64,000 nt of DNA from Tessaracoccus caeni. Its GTDB lineage: Bacteria > Actinomycetota > Actinomycetes > Propionibacteriales > Propionibacteriaceae. The stretch covers positions 186,001 to 250,000 of the forward strand of contig NZ_JARGDO010000003.1 in the NCBI RefSeq assembly GCF_029211185.1, written 5' to 3'. The translations under genes and the position numbers were made by a program. The notes under the pieces were generated by a model that had not been told where the DNA came from, ran no database searches, and was given only the letters and a program-made list of their open reading frames with translations. Shown in pieces: positions 35,718 through 46,896 of this stretch. How positions within the stretch are numbered: the stretch's first letter is position 1; every line of letters starts with the position of its first letter.

Positions 35718-36200
35718 TCAGTACGCGGCAAGCACCCTGCGCAGCTCGCTGGAGGAGGTTTGAGGTGTATACGGAAAGTAGTGGACCTCGACGCCGACGC
35801 TCGCCATGTCTGCCTCGAGCTTGTGCCCCTTGGCGGTGCCTCGCCAGTCGTCGCCCTTGAACAGCACGTCGAACTTGGTTCGCTCCCAGACGTCCAGCTT
35901 GTTGACCGAGTAGTCGGGCACCACCTCGTCGACGATGCCGATCGAACCGAGGATCTCCATGCGTTCTTCCAGAGGAACGATCGGGTACTTCCCTTTCATG
36001 TCGAAGAGAGTCTGGTCGGAGACCGCGCCCACGATCAGATACCCACAGTGCTGCCGTGCACGCCTCAGGATGTTCAGATGGCCGATATGAAACATGTCCC
36101 ATGCGCCGGGGACGTATCCGCGAAGGCTGGCTGCGTCGGGCTCGACCTTTTTCACAGCACCGCCCCCTCGCTGCGTGCGCGCGCTCGTCTCATGCATCAT
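35718..36200 (-). CDS. Glycerol-3-phosphate cytidylyltransferase-like nucleotidyltransferase
   Basis: Single-domain nucleotidyltransferase of 160 aa. Motifs: GAWDMFHIGHLNIL (HxGH), IVPLEERMEILGSI and FKGDDWRG, all as in TagD/GCT-type enzymes. ATG 36200 follows GGGGGGAAA directly; an upstream ATG at 36245 has no such site. It is close in sequence to the C-terminal half of the protein at 7800-8582, so the two arose by duplication. It should make a CDP-linked (or ADP-linked) small alcohol or acid for transfer by an enzyme such as the CDP-alcohol phosphotransferase at 16021. Confidence 0.85.
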   Translation of the reverse strand: MMHETSARTQRGGGAVKKVEPDAASLRGYVPGAWDMFHIGHLNILRRARQHCGYLIVGAVSDQTLFDMKGKYPIVPLEERMEILGSIGIVDEVVPDYSVNKLDVWERTKFDVLFKGDDWRGTAKGHKLEADMASVGVEVHYFPYTPQTSSSELRRVLAAY

Positions 36201-36334
36201 TTCCCCCCGTGGAAAAGTCCGGTCGAGCGCCGGGGAGCCCGGCAATCAGCCCGGATATGAGACGCGACCCTACCACCGTTGGGCACCCGTTCCTAGGGTT
36301 TCGTGCACTGTGTAGCGGCGGCAAAGGGCGGGGC

Positions 36335-36769
36335 TCAGGGGCGCAGGGCGTCGCGCACCGTCTCGAGAAGGCCGGGCTGGGTCACGTCCGCGTTGGCTCC
36401 GAGCTGAGGTAGCGCGGGCCATCCACCGTCCACCCACTCAAGGCCACCGAAGTGACGTGGCTCGGCATAACGCGGCACCACATGGAAATGGAGGTGCGCG
36501 TCGACCATCATCAGCATCAGGTAGTTCATCTTGTCGGGCGCGAATGCCTCGCCCAACCGGGCCTCGATGAGCTTCGTGATGACGGCGAGATCGGCGACCT
36601 CCTCCGCGGTGGCCTCGCTCATCGACGCGCAGAAGCGCTTCAGCGACAAGACGCCGGCACCCAGCGTCGCCTGGTCGGGCCGAACCGACCAGATCCAATG
36701 CTCGCTTCGAGCGATCTCGAGTTCTTTGACCCGGAACTTCTCGGTGAACTCGGCGAGGTTCGATGTCAT
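36335..36769 (-). CDS. HIT-like nucleotide-binding protein
   Basis: Small cytoplasmic protein of 144 aa with the histidine triad as AHLHFHVVPRY, and an N-terminal half typical of HIT hydrolases (SEHWIWSVRPDQATLGAGVL). It would hydrolyse or transfer nucleotide phosphoesters such as dinucleoside polyphosphates or NMP conjugates. ATG 36769 follows AAGGAG with suitable spacing; the frame upstream is an artefact. It lies 58 bp downstream of the fused rmlCD gene on the same strand and may be co-transcribed, though the functional link is unclear. Confidence 0.8.
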   Translation of the reverse strand: MTSNLAEFTEKFRVKELEIARSEHWIWSVRPDQATLGAGVLSLKRFCASMSEATAEEVADLAVITKLIEARLGEAFAPDKMNYLMLMMVDAHLHFHVVPRYAEPRHFGGLEWVDGGWPALPQLGANADVTQPGLLETVRDALRP

Positions 36770-36827
36770 GGTGCCTGACTCCTTGTCTATCTGATCTATT
36801 TGAGCATCCGCTTCTCTGCGGCTGGAC

Positions 36828-38212
36828 CTATGCCGACGCGAGATAGGCAGTGAGCCTCTCGTCGGCGGACGTCGGAACAAAACCGGCAGCCGCCAGCTTC
36901 GACAGATCGAGGGTGCTGTGCTGCGGACGAGGCGCCATCTGCTTGCCTGCCCCGTACTCGGCGGTGGTCACCTCGGTCACGTCGTCGGCGGACCGGCCGC
37001 ACAGCTCGAAGACCCGCTTGGCGATGCCGGCCCAGGTCTGCGTCGGCCCCTCGCTGGTGAGGTTGTAGATGCCCGAAGGCGCCTGGCTCCGCGCCAGATG
37101 CACGATGCCGGCGGCGAGATCCTCCGTGAAGGTCAGCCGACCGAACTGGTCGGCGACGACGCCCGGCTTGATCCCGCGCTCGGCGAGCGACGCCATGGTG
37201 CGCACGAAGTTGTTGCCGTCGCCGATCACCCAGCTGCTGCGCACGATCCAATGCGTCGGGAGCGTGGCGACGAGCGCCTCGCCGGCGGCCTTGGTCTGAC
37301 CGTAGACGCCGAGCGGACTCGGCTTCTCGTCCTCGGAGTGCACCTCGACCGTTCCGTCGAAGACGTAGTCGGACGAGACGTGAACCAGCGGGATCCGGAA
37401 CTCGCGAGCCTTCTCGACGAGCGCGCCGAGCCCCGTCACGTTGACGCTCCAGCAGTCGCGCCGGCCTTGTTCTGTCTCGGCCGCGTCGACCGCCGTGTAG
37501 GCGGAGGCGTTGATGATCAGCCCCACCTGCGACCAGTCCACCGCGTCGAGGGTCGCCGGGTCGGCGAGATCGACGTCCGGACGGGCCAGCGCGATGGCAT
37601 CGGGCAGTTGCGCCCGCAGCGCCCGGCCCAGCTGTCCGTTCGCCCCGACGATCACCGTCGACGGCGGCGCCATCGGGGTGACGTCCGCCAAGCGCGGATG
37701 GTTCTTGTCGGCGTCGGACACCTCGGCCAGCGGCAGCGGCCACGGGATGCCCGCGGTCTCGTCCTCGAGGTTGAGGAAGGTGTAGGAGGCAACCGCCTGC
37801 TGGCTCCAGTGGCGGTTGACGAGGTACGAGTAGACGGTGTCCGGCTCCAGAGCCTGGAATCCGTTGGCGACCCCCCGCGGCACGAAGACCGCGGAATCGA
37901 CGCCCATCTCGTGGGTCACCGTCGTGCCGAAGCTGGGGCCGGGGCGAAGATCCACCCAAGCGCCGAAGATCCGGCCCTTTCCGATCGAGACCAGCTTGTC
38001 CCAGGGCTCGGCGTGCAGCCCGCGGGTGGTGCCCGGGGTGGCGTTGAAAGAGACGTTGTTCTGCACGGGACCGAAATCGGGCAGCCCGAGGCCGACCATC
38101 TTCGCACGCTGCCAGTTCTCCTTGAACCAACCGCGCGCATCCCCGTGGACGGGGAGATCGATGATCAACAGGCCCTCGATGGCGGTCTTCCTGACCGCGA
38201 GCGGGCCCGCCA

Positions 38213-38213
<1 letters not shown>
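36828..38213 (-). CDS. rmlCD: Fused dTDP-4-keto-6-deoxyglucose 3,5-epimerase / dTDP-4-keto-rhamnose reductase
   Basis: Bifunctional cytoplasmic enzyme of 461 aa completing dTDP-L-rhamnose synthesis. Residues 1-185 are an RmlC cupin (GDARGWFKENWQ, TRGLHAEPWDKL, FVPRGVANGFQAL). Residues 190-461 are an RmlD reductase with the Rossmann start IVGANGQLGRAL, SSDYVFDG, and the catalytic YxxxK in YGQTKAAGE. The single uninterrupted frame means the two activities are fused, as in other actinobacteria. ATG 38213 shares one base with the rmlB stop (TAATG), so rmlB and rmlCD are translationally coupled. Confidence 0.93.
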
Positions 38214-40131
<1,918 letters not shown>

Positions 40132-40166
40132 GCGCGGAGCGGGATCTCTTCTCGCTGTGCTCTGAG

Positions 40167-40211
40167 GATCCGCCCGTGCGTGACTGAAACAAGGTCGCGT
40201 ACGGGCGGATC
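40167..40211 (+). terminator. Intrinsic terminator of rmlA
   Basis: GATCCGCCCGT (40167-40177) pairs perfectly with ACGGGCGGATC (40201-40211) around a 23-nt loop, followed by TGCTTTTG. Located 35 bp after the rmlA stop. Confidence 0.8.
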
Positions 40212-40360
40212 TGCTTTTGTGGCCGTTGGATCGACGAGCGACCGAGGCCACCCGGGGACCAGCAAGACTACCCGCGGGTAGGTTTGTGCCCCATCTTGGT
40301 TGGGAAAGTGGGTAGATTGCCCCCGATCGAACCGCCATTGGTGCGAGATCTGATGTCGCA

Positions 40361-40378
40361 CTAAGTATTCATACTTAG
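40361..40378. promoter_or_regulatory. Inverted repeat, candidate operator
   Basis: CTAAGTAT-TC-ATACTTAG is a perfect 8+2+8 inverted repeat in an AT-rich segment about 180 bp upstream of the sugar transferase start. It is too AT-rich for a stable terminator and has the size of a dimeric regulator site. No cognate regulator is identified. Confidence 0.4.
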
Positions 40379-40556
40379 ATTGAGGGGCGTCGAGGGTGGC
40401 CGAAGGTCGTAGAAAATAGTTCGACGTTTGGCAAAAAAGTTGCGATTTCAACTGGCGTGAGCGTAGGGAACGTGAGATGCTACTCAAGTCGAACGCCGAC
40501 CTGGCCAAAAGTCTAGGGGGGACGGGGTCGGTGAGAAGAGGATTGGGGGATCCAAA

Positions 40557-42026
40557 ATGGCTGAGATCAAGGTGTCGGCAACCTACCTACCACTTGTGGA
40601 GCGACTCACGTCGGTTTCCACGACAACCAATGTGCTGCGTTCGCAGCCTTTGCAGCGTTTTGTGCTCTGGCTGATGGACATCGTGGCAGTCGGCTTGGTT
40701 TTCCTGTTTGCGATTCAGATGATGCAGAGCTTCCACCCCGTTCCGCTGAACGCCAACGTGCTCGCGATGAGTGCGACCGCGCTGGTGCTGTGGTCCGTGA
40801 TGCTGTGCAGCATCGGCGCCTACTCGCTCAAGCACACTCGCGCAGGGGCGCTCGAGTACAAGCGGGCGATCAACGCGACGGTGCTCACCGGTGGGCTGAT
40901 CGGGATCGCCTGCTACCTGCTCAACTACGACTACCCGCGTGGGCTGTTCGCGGCCTGGATGATCGGGGGGATCATCCTGCTGGTTGCGATGCGTTGGTTC
41001 CGCCGACAGATCATGCGCTTCCTGCACTCCCGTGAGCTGTTCGTGACTCCGGTGGTCGTGGTGGGTTCCAGCCATCACGTCGACGAGATCGCGATGGTCC
41101 TCAAGCGCGAGGAGTGGACCGGTTACCGTCTGCGCGGCGCCGTCGTCGACGATTCCGGAAAGGCCACGGCCATGGGGCTGCCGGTGCTGGGGCGTCTGCG
41201 TGAACTGCCGGCCATCATCGACGCCACTCGGGTGCCGACCGTGATCTTCGCGGAGGGCTCCTTCCAGTCGTCCGATGAGTTCCGTCGCCTGGCCTGGCAA
41301 CTGGAGCAGTCCGACGTGCAGATGATCCTCGCCCCGACCCTGGCCGATGTCAGCGCCGAGCGCCTGGAGTTCCGTCCCGTCGCCGGCCTGCCGCTGGTGG
41401 ACGTCGCTCGTCCCCGGGCCATGAAGTCGCTGCGTTGGTTCAAGCGTGCGGTGGACATCGTCGGCTCCGGCGTGCTGCTGGTGGTGGCTGCTCCGATCCT
41501 GGCCATCACGGCTCTTGCGATCAAGCTCGAAGACGGCGGCCCGGTGCTGTTCCGGCAGCGCCGCGTGGGCCTGAACGGCAAGGAGTTCGACTGCCTGAAG
41601 CTGCGCAGCATGTGCACCGACGCCGAGGCCAGGCTCGCCGCGCTGCAGGCCCAGAACGAGGGCGCCGGCGTCCTGTTCAAGATGAAGGACGACCCGCGCA
41701 TCACCAGGGTCGGCAAGTTCATCCGTCGCTACTCGATCGACGAGCTGCCCCAGCTGTGGAACGCCTTCATCGGCGACATGAGCCTGGTGGGCCCGCGTCC
41801 CGCGCTGCCCCGCGAGGTTGCTCGCTACGACTTCGACACCCGTCGTCGCCTTCACGTCCGCCCCGGCCTGACCGGCCTGTGGCAGGTCTCCGGCCGCTCC
41901 AGCCTCTCCTGGGAGGACACGGTTCGCCTCGACCTGTACTACGTCGACAACTGGTCGCTGGTCCAGGATCTGATGATCCTGCTGAAGACCTTCCGGGCCG
42001 TGTTCGGGAAGTCGGGCGCCTACTGA
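40557..42026 (+). CDS. Polyprenyl-phosphate sugar-1-phosphate transferase (WbaP-like)
   Basis: Membrane enzyme of 489 aa that starts repeat-unit synthesis by moving a sugar-1-phosphate from a nucleotide sugar to undecaprenyl phosphate. Four N-terminal hydrophobic helices (from FVLWLMDIVAVGLVFLFAI) precede a CoA-binding-like cytosolic domain (VVVVGSSHHVDEIAMVL). The C-terminal catalytic bac_transf domain follows: a helix at VDIVGSGVLLVVAAPIL, then LFRQRRVGLNGKEF, SIDELPQLWNAFIGDMSLVG and RPGLTGLWQVSGRS. The ATG follows GGGGGA. It is the defining gene of the polymer locus and lies at its right edge. Galactose or glucose-1-phosphate are usual donors; specificity is not readable. Confidence 0.93.
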   Translation: MAEIKVSATYLPLVERLTSVSTTTNVLRSQPLQRFVLWLMDIVAVGLVFLFAIQMMQSFHPVPLNANVLAMSATALVLWSVMLCSIGAYSLKHTRAGALEYKRAINATVLTGGLIGIACYLLNYDYPRGLFAAWMIGGIILLVAMRWFRRQIMRFLHSRELFVTPVVVVGSSHHVDEIAMVLKREEWTGYRLRGAVVDDSGKATAMGLPVLGRLRELPAIIDATRVPTVIFAEGSFQSSDEFRRLAWQLEQSDVQMILAPTLADVSAERLEFRPVAGLPLVDVARPRAMKSLRWFKRAVDIVGSGVLLVVAAPILAITALAIKLEDGGPVLFRQRRVGLNGKEFDCLKLRSMCTDAEARLAALQAQNEGAGVLFKMKDDPRITRVGKFIRRYSIDELPQLWNAFIGDMSLVGPRPALPREVARYDFDTRRRLHVRPGLTGLWQVSGRSSLSWEDTVRLDLYYVDNWSLVQDLMILLKTFRAVFGKSGAY

Positions 42027-42054
42027 TCGGCCACGCCGACACCACTGATCCGTT

Positions 42055-42094
42055 TTGTGGCACCATCTGGGGGAAACTCCGGCTGGTGCCACAA
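42055..42094 (+). terminator. Hairpin terminator after the sugar transferase
   Basis: TTGTGGCACCA (42055-42065) pairs with TGGTGCCACAA (42084-42094), an 11-bp perfect stem, 28 bp after the stop codon. It marks the right end of the polymer locus. Confidence 0.75.
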
Positions 42095-42173
42095 GGCTGT
42101 TCCGGGCGTTTTCTTCCTAACGGATAATGCAAAACTCCTGCGGGACTGGCGTCGGTGGCCTTACCCTTCCCCC

Positions 42174-43100
42174 ATGGCGAAAAAGAAGAAGATGGACAGG
42201 GCCCTGTACGAGGCCGAACTGCATCGCCTGCAAGCCGAACTCGTCGAGATGCAGGAGTGGGTCAAGTCCACTGGCGCCCGCGTCGTCGTCATCTTCGAGG
42301 GCCGCGACGCTGCGGGCAAGGGTGGCGCGATCAAGCGGATCACCGAATACCTGAATCCCCGCATCGCGCGCGTCGTGGCGTTGCCGGCACCGACGGAGCG
42401 TCAGCGCACCCAGTGGTACTTCCAGCGATACGTGGAGCACCTCCCCGCCGCCGGCGAGATCAGGCTCTTCGACCGCTCCTGGTACAACCGTGGCGGAGTC
42501 GAGCGTGTGATGGGCTACTGCACGCCGGAGGAGCATCGTCGCTTCCTGCGTCAGACCCCGATCTTCGAGCGGATGCTCGTCGAGGACGGGATCATCGTGC
42601 TGAAGTACTGGTTCTCCGTCTCGGACAAGGAACAGCTCAAGCGATTCAAGTCGCGTCTCACCGACCCGATGCGGCAGTGGAAGCTCTCGCCCACCGACCT
42701 GGAGTCGATCACCAAGTGGGAGGACTACTCGCGGGCCAAGGACGAGATGTTCGTGCACACCGACATCGACTCCGCCCCGTGGCACGTCGTCGAGTCGGAG
42801 GACAAGCGCGCGGCGCGGATCAACATGATCCACCACCTGCTCAGCTCGATTCCGTACGAGCGCATCGAGCGACCCGAGCTGGTGTTCCCGAAGCGGCCCA
42901 AGTCGACGGGGTACCGGCGCACCGAGCGGAGCCTGCAGCATCAGGTGCCCGACTACGCCGGCACGCTGCCCCCCGACCCCGGAGAGGACTACCAGGATCC
43001 CGAGGACGAGGCGCTGAACGGCAACGGATATAGCGAAGTGGACGTGGAGCTGGATCTGGACATCGCCGTGGCGGAAGGCGCTGAGCCAGAGAATGCGTAG
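42174..43100 (+). CDS. ppk2: Polyphosphate kinase 2
   Basis: Cytoplasmic kinase of 308 aa transferring phosphate between polyphosphate and nucleotides. Walker A is EGRDAAGKGGAIKRI, Walker B lies in DRSWYNRGGVERVMGYC, and the lid region includes RQTPIFERMLVEDGI; TDIDSAPWHVVESEDKR is also characteristic. The C-terminal 45 residues are acidic and probably disordered (DPGEDYQDPEDEALNGNG). ATG 42174 is preferred (MAKKKKMDRA); no ribosome site is visible, and a GATAAT-like -10 near 42122 would give a short leader. It overlaps the esterase gene by 8 nt. Confidence 0.92.
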   Translation: MAKKKKMDRALYEAELHRLQAELVEMQEWVKSTGARVVVIFEGRDAAGKGGAIKRITEYLNPRIARVVALPAPTERQRTQWYFQRYVEHLPAAGEIRLFDRSWYNRGGVERVMGYCTPEEHRRFLRQTPIFERMLVEDGIIVLKYWFSVSDKEQLKRFKSRLTDPMRQWKLSPTDLESITKWEDYSRAKDEMFVHTDIDSAPWHVVESEDKRAARINMIHHLLSSIPYERIERPELVFPKRPKSTGYRRTERSLQHQVPDYAGTLPPDPGEDYQDPEDEALNGNGYSEVDVELDLDIAVAEGAEPENA

Positions 43101-43935
43101 CTTCTCGGTCGAGTTCAATCCCGACCGCGACGTCACACTGCACGCCAGTCTGTTCGACCTGCCACGGGCCGACGAGGATCCGGGCTCGCTCGAGTACCCC
43201 CGTCCGGCGGTCATCGTCTGCCCGGGCGGGGCCTACCGGTTCCTCTCGCAGCGGGAGGCGGATCCTGTCGTCGTCGCGTTCCAGAGGCACGGCTTCCACG
43301 CCTTCACGCTGCGGTACTCGGTGGGCGAGCATGCGGTGTTCCCCAACCCCGCCGTCGACGCCGCCCGCGCGGTGCGGTGGGTGCGCGGGCACGCCGAGGA
43401 GCTGGGCGTCGACCCCAACCGGATCGTGATCCTCGGCTTCTCCGCGGGAGGACACGTCACGGCGCTGCTCGGCACCTATTGGCACCGGGAGGAGCTGGTC
43501 GAGGCCGAGCGCGCGGAGTATGAGGACCTGGTGGCGCGCGGCGTCGACGCCAACGCCGGGCTGCTCGAGCACAGCTCCCGGCCCGATGCGATCGTGCCCT
43601 GCTACGCCGTCTTCAGCCTCGACTGGACGCCGATGAAGGACGGGCTACAGGACATGCTCAAAGAAGACTGCATCGCCGCGGTCACCGACCAGGTGCCGCC
43701 GGCGTTCGTCTGGACCACGGGCGAGGATCCCGTGGTGCCCGCGACGCAGTCGCTGCGCTTCGTGAACGCGCTCTCCGAGGCCGGAGTGCCCTTCGAATAC
43801 CACCACTTCGCGCGCGGGCCGCATGGTCTGGGCGTGGCGGATGCCACATCGAATGCCGACCGCAGCCAACTGCCGGAGAATGCCGGCGCCTGGGTGGATC
43901 TCTGCGCGCGCTGGCTTCGGGCCACCCTGCGATAG
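43093..43935 (+). CDS. Alpha/beta hydrolase (acetyl esterase/lipase type)
   Basis: Esterase-like protein of 280 aa with the nucleophile elbow GFSAGGH, an oxyanion-loop motif CPGGAYRFLS, and a C-terminal His region (FARGPHGLGVAD). This is the pattern of BD-FAE and carbohydrate acetyl esterases. No signal peptide, so cytoplasmic. It overlaps ppk2 by 8 nt and is co-transcribed with it. Possible role: deacetylation of imported glycosides; this is inference. Confidence 0.85.
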   Translation: MRSFSVEFNPDRDVTLHASLFDLPRADEDPGSLEYPRPAVIVCPGGAYRFLSQREADPVVVAFQRHGFHAFTLRYSVGEHAVFPNPAVDAARAVRWVRGHAEELGVDPNRIVILGFSAGGHVTALLGTYWHREELVEAERAEYEDLVARGVDANAGLLEHSSRPDAIVPCYAVFSLDWTPMKDGLQDMLKEDCIAAVTDQVPPAFVWTTGEDPVVPATQSLRFVNALSEAGVPFEYHHFARGPHGLGVADATSNADRSQLPENAGAWVDLCARWLRATLR

Positions 43936-43953
43936 ATCGTTCTCCGACGCCGG

Positions 43954-45036
43954 TCAGGCGGAAGGCGCCCAGGGGCGGGCGTGCGCGCGTTCGACGGCGC
44001 CCGTCGTGATCGCCCGTTGCATGAGGCCGGCGAGGTACTGGTCCTCGCAGGCCTCGTCGATGCCGTAGAAGGGCGTGCCGGAGTCGACGAGCCGTCGCAT
44101 CTCGGTGAGCACGGTGCCGATCGCGATCTCGTCGTCAGAGAGCCGTGCCGGTGCCAAGGGATTGCGGTAGACGAGATCATCGCCCAGCGCGATGCCGCGA
44201 AGGTGCAGACCGTCGAGGTCGCCGTCGGTGCCGGTGTGGTCGCGCTGCAGCTGCTGGCGGACCGGATGCGCGGGGGCTCGCATGTAGGTCACCTCGTCGT
44301 TGCAGAGCTCTCCTCGCTCGCCGCGGATCGCGAGCCGGCGCGACCGGATGGGGGAGAAGTACTGCTCGCCCGTGAAGTCGTAGAGGCCTGTTGTGCCGTT
44401 GTCGAAGCGAAGCTCCGCGCGCACCCGTCGCGCGGTGGTGGCGACCAGTTCTGGCGCCCATCCTGCGCGGCCGAGGGTGCCCACGACGGGCTCGTCGATC
44501 GCGCTCGCCCGGATGCTGACGGGGGAGAACCCGGTGCCGAGGATCCGGCGGATCAGGCTGACGCCGTGATAGTCGTGCGCCACCGAGACCTCGGCGGTGC
44601 CCACCGAACCCAACAGTCCGCTGTCGGCGACGGCGATCCGGGCCGCATGGGAGGGCTGGTAGCGGTACTGCTCAGCGCTCTGGATGGGCGCGGTGGCCCA
44701 GCGTCGGTACAGCGCGGCCAACTCCTCGGTGCTCGCTGCCAGCGGTGTCTCGACGAGCGTCGGCAATCCGGCATCCAGGCTGAGCGTCAGCAAGTCCGAG
44801 ACGAGATCGCGGGGAACGCACAGCACGACGTAGTCGAACCGTCGCGCGAAGAACTCGCGCTCGGCGGTGGTCGACGGCAGGCCCCAGCGGCGAGCCACCC
44901 GCTGAGCCGTCGCGTCGCTGCGACAGAACACGCCGTCGATCGAGAACAGGTCGGGTCTGGCCTGGGCGACGGTGAAGTAGGCGTCGGAGCGCCAGCCGGC
45001 CCCGACGAAGCCGATGCTCGCCGGAGCGTCGGTCAC
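43954..45036 (-). CDS. Gfo/Idh/MocA-like protein lacking the EKP lysine
   Basis: Protein of 360 aa with an N-terminal Rossmann fold (IGFVGAGWRSDAYFTVAQ) and a Gfo/Idh C-terminal domain (VSVAHDYHGVSLIRRILG). The position of the conserved EKP motif reads VETPLAAS, so the lysine is replaced by threonine. Activity may be altered or lost. GTG 45036 is the start. It lies 16 bp downstream of upp on the same strand. Convergent with the esterase gene, 18 bp apart. Substrate unknown. Confidence 0.8.
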   Translation of the reverse strand: MTDAPASIGFVGAGWRSDAYFTVAQARPDLFSIDGVFCRSDATAQRVARRWGLPSTTAEREFFARRFDYVVLCVPRDLVSDLLTLSLDAGLPTLVETPLAASTEELAALYRRWATAPIQSAEQYRYQPSHAARIAVADSGLLGSVGTAEVSVAHDYHGVSLIRRILGTGFSPVSIRASAIDEPVVGTLGRAGWAPELVATTARRVRAELRFDNGTTGLYDFTGEQYFSPIRSRRLAIRGERGELCNDEVTYMRAPAHPVRQQLQRDHTGTDGDLDGLHLRGIALGDDLVYRNPLAPARLSDDEIAIGTVLTEMRRLVDSGTPFYGIDEACEDQYLAGLMQRAITTGAVERAHARPWAPSA

Positions 45037-45052
45037 GACCTTGTCCCGAGGC

Positions 45053-45694
45053 TCACTCGGCCAGGCCGTAGAGGCGATCGCCCGCGTCGCCGAGGCCCGG
45101 CACGATGTAGCCCATCTCGTTGAGCTTCTCGTCCACCGCCGCGACGAAGAGCGAGCATGGCACGCCCAGGTCGGAGACCAGCTTGGTGAAGTTGTCGATG
45201 CCCTCGGGGGCCGCGAGCAGGCAGATGCAGGTGATGTCGTCGGCGCCGCGGTCGACCAGGAACTTCACGGCCTCGCCAAGGGAGCCGCCGGTGGCGAGCA
45301 TCGGGTCGAGCACGTAGCACTGGCGTCCACGCAGATCGACGGGCAGGCGCTCGGCGTAGGTGGTGGGCTGGAGGGTCTCCTCGTCGCGGATCATGCCCAG
45401 GAAACCGACCTCCGCGGTGGGCACCATGCGCAGCATGCCGTCGAGCATGCCGAGGCCGGCGCGCAGGATGGGCACCACCAATGGCGCGGGTGTGGCCAGC
45501 CGGGTTCCGGTGGTGGGGGAGACCGGGGTGACGATGTCATGCGGCTGGACGCGCACGCCGCGCATGGACTCGTAGGTCAGCAGGGTGACCAGCTCGTCGA
45601 CGAGCTGACGGAAGATGGGCTGTTCGGTGTTCTTGTCGCGCAGCAGCGTGAGCTTGTGATCGACCAGCGGATGAGTGACGACATGCAGTTCCAC
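45053..45694 (-). CDS. upp: Uracil phosphoribosyltransferase
   Basis: Pyrimidine salvage enzyme of 213 aa making UMP from uracil and PRPP. It has [15 protein letters not shown], the PRPP loop [13 protein letters not shown], and the uracil-binding C-terminal [12 protein letters not shown]. Full length. Divergent from the tRNA-deaminase-associated gene at 45823, the usual actinobacterial arrangement of upp next to tadA. Confidence 0.96.
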   Translation of the reverse strand: MELHVVTHPLVDHKLTLLRDKNTEQPIFRQLVDELVTLLTYESMRGVRVQPHDIVTPVSPTTGTRLATPAPLVVPILRAGLGMLDGMLRMVPTAEVGFLGMIRDEETLQPTTYAERLPVDLRGRQCYVLDPMLATGGSLGEAVKFLVDRGADDITCICLLAAPEGIDNFTKLVSDLGVPCSLFVAAVDEKLNEMGYIVPGLGDAGDRLYGLAE

Positions 45695-45822
45695 GGCTCA
45701 ACTCTGTCATACCGACGGGCCGGTTTGCGGGTGTGGGCCGAGGTTGGGGTGGGGGCTGTGTCGGGCGGTGATCCGTGGGAGGATAGGAGTCGTGGTCGTC
45801 TACCGGAGGAAGGGAGAGTGCA

Positions 45823-46392
45823 ATGGACGCCTTTGACGAGGATGCCGAGCCGTTCGATCTCACCGATGATCTGGAGGACGACGCCGACGACGACGAGTAC
45901 GACGACCTCGAGGAAGCCACCGAGGACGACGTCGACCTGGTGGTCGCGCTGTACCGAGAGGACGGCCAGGCGGTTGCCGTGCCGCTCGAGGTGGAGTTGG
46001 CCAACGACCTGGACGAGCTCATGGAGCAGCTGCGTCGACTCCCCGGCGATTCCGGTGCCGACGGTTGGGTTGCGATCGGCGGCGACGTGTTCGTGATCTG
46101 CCGCGTGCGCGGCCGCACCGTCGAGGTGCTGCTCAACGATGTGACGGCGGCGCTCGACTGGCCGATCGCTCGCGATGTTGTGGACTATCTGGGCGAGGAC
46201 GTGGCCGAGGACGACGACCCTGCCCCCATCGGCGATCTGGAGATCTACGCCGCAAGTGGTCTAGGTGCCTTCGAGATGGAGGCCATCGTCACCGACTACG
46301 AGGCGGACGCCTACGATCAGCTCGCCGCGATCGCGCGCAAGCTGCGCGTCGAGGACGAGTTCTTGGCCGCCGCCGACGAGTTCGGCGGCTGA
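45823..46392 (+). CDS. tRNA adenosine deaminase-associated protein
   Basis: Small acidic protein of 189 aa that lies immediately before tadA, matching the actinobacterial family named for this association. The N-terminal ~40 residues are almost all Asp/Glu; the conserved part follows (VALYREDGQAVAVPL, GGDVFVICRVRGRTVEVLL, RDVVDYLG). Start ATG follows GGGAGAG. A role in assisting TadA is suggested only by synteny. Confidence 0.88.
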   Translation: MDAFDEDAEPFDLTDDLEDDADDDEYDDLEEATEDDVDLVVALYREDGQAVAVPLEVELANDLDELMEQLRRLPGDSGADGWVAIGGDVFVICRVRGRTVEVLLNDVTAALDWPIARDVVDYLGEDVAEDDDPAPIGDLEIYAASGLGAFEMEAIVTDYEADAYDQLAAIARKLRVEDEFLAAADEFGG

Positions 46393-46402
46393 CGGCCTCA
46401 CC

Positions 46403-46858
46403 GTGGGTACCCGTTGGCATGGCGCCATGCAGCGCGCGCTGGCGGAGGCTGAGGCCGCGCCCGATCACGGCGATGTTCCTGTCGGCGCCGTCGTGCTGGA
46501 TGCCGACGGTGCGGTGCTCGCCGTCGCGCACAACGAGCGAGAACTGCACGGCGACCCCACAGCGCACGCCGAGGTGCTCGCCATCCGTCGCGCCGCCGAG
46601 GCGATCGGGGAGTGGCGTCTGGAGGGCTGCACGCTCGTTGTCACCCTGGAGCCCTGCACCATGTGCGCGGGAGCGATCGTGGGCGCTCGCGTCGGTCGTC
46701 TGGTGTTCGGGGCCTATGACGAGAAGGCTGGTGCCGTCGCGTCGCTGTGGGACGTGGTTCGCGATCCCCGGCTCAACCACCGCCCGCTCGTGGTGGGCGG
46801 CGTGATGGCGGAGGAGTGCGCGCGCCCGCTGGACGCCTTCTTCGCCGCTCGTCGCTGA
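46403..46858 (+). CDS. tadA: tRNA-specific adenosine deaminase
   Basis: Zinc deaminase converting A34 to inosine in tRNA-Arg(ACG), 151 aa. Zinc and catalytic residues are visible in THAEVLAIRRA (HAE) and LEPCTMCAGAI (PCxxC). GTG 46403 is preferred because ATG 46427 would trim the first helix; no clear ribosome site exists, so translation probably couples to the preceding gene, 10 nt upstream. Confidence 0.94.
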   Translation: MGTRWHGAMQRALAEAEAAPDHGDVPVGAVVLDADGAVLAVAHNERELHGDPTAHAEVLAIRRAAEAIGEWRLEGCTLVVTLEPCTMCAGAIVGARVGRLVFGAYDEKAGAVASLWDVVRDPRLNHRPLVVGGVMAEECARPLDAFFAARR

Positions 46859-46896
46859 TTGGCCAACGTCGCCCCGGGCCTTGTAAGCTAGCCGAC

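Larger units (their letters stand above)
40132..40556. other. Intergenic region between rmlA and the initiating sugar transferase
   Basis: A 425-bp gap. It contains the rmlA terminator (40167-40211), a GC-poor stretch (about 40355-40460) with an 18-bp inverted repeat at 40361-40378, and a GGGGGA ribosome site before the sugar transferase ATG. No supported ORF. It is the likely main regulatory region for the initiating transferase. Confidence 0.5.
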
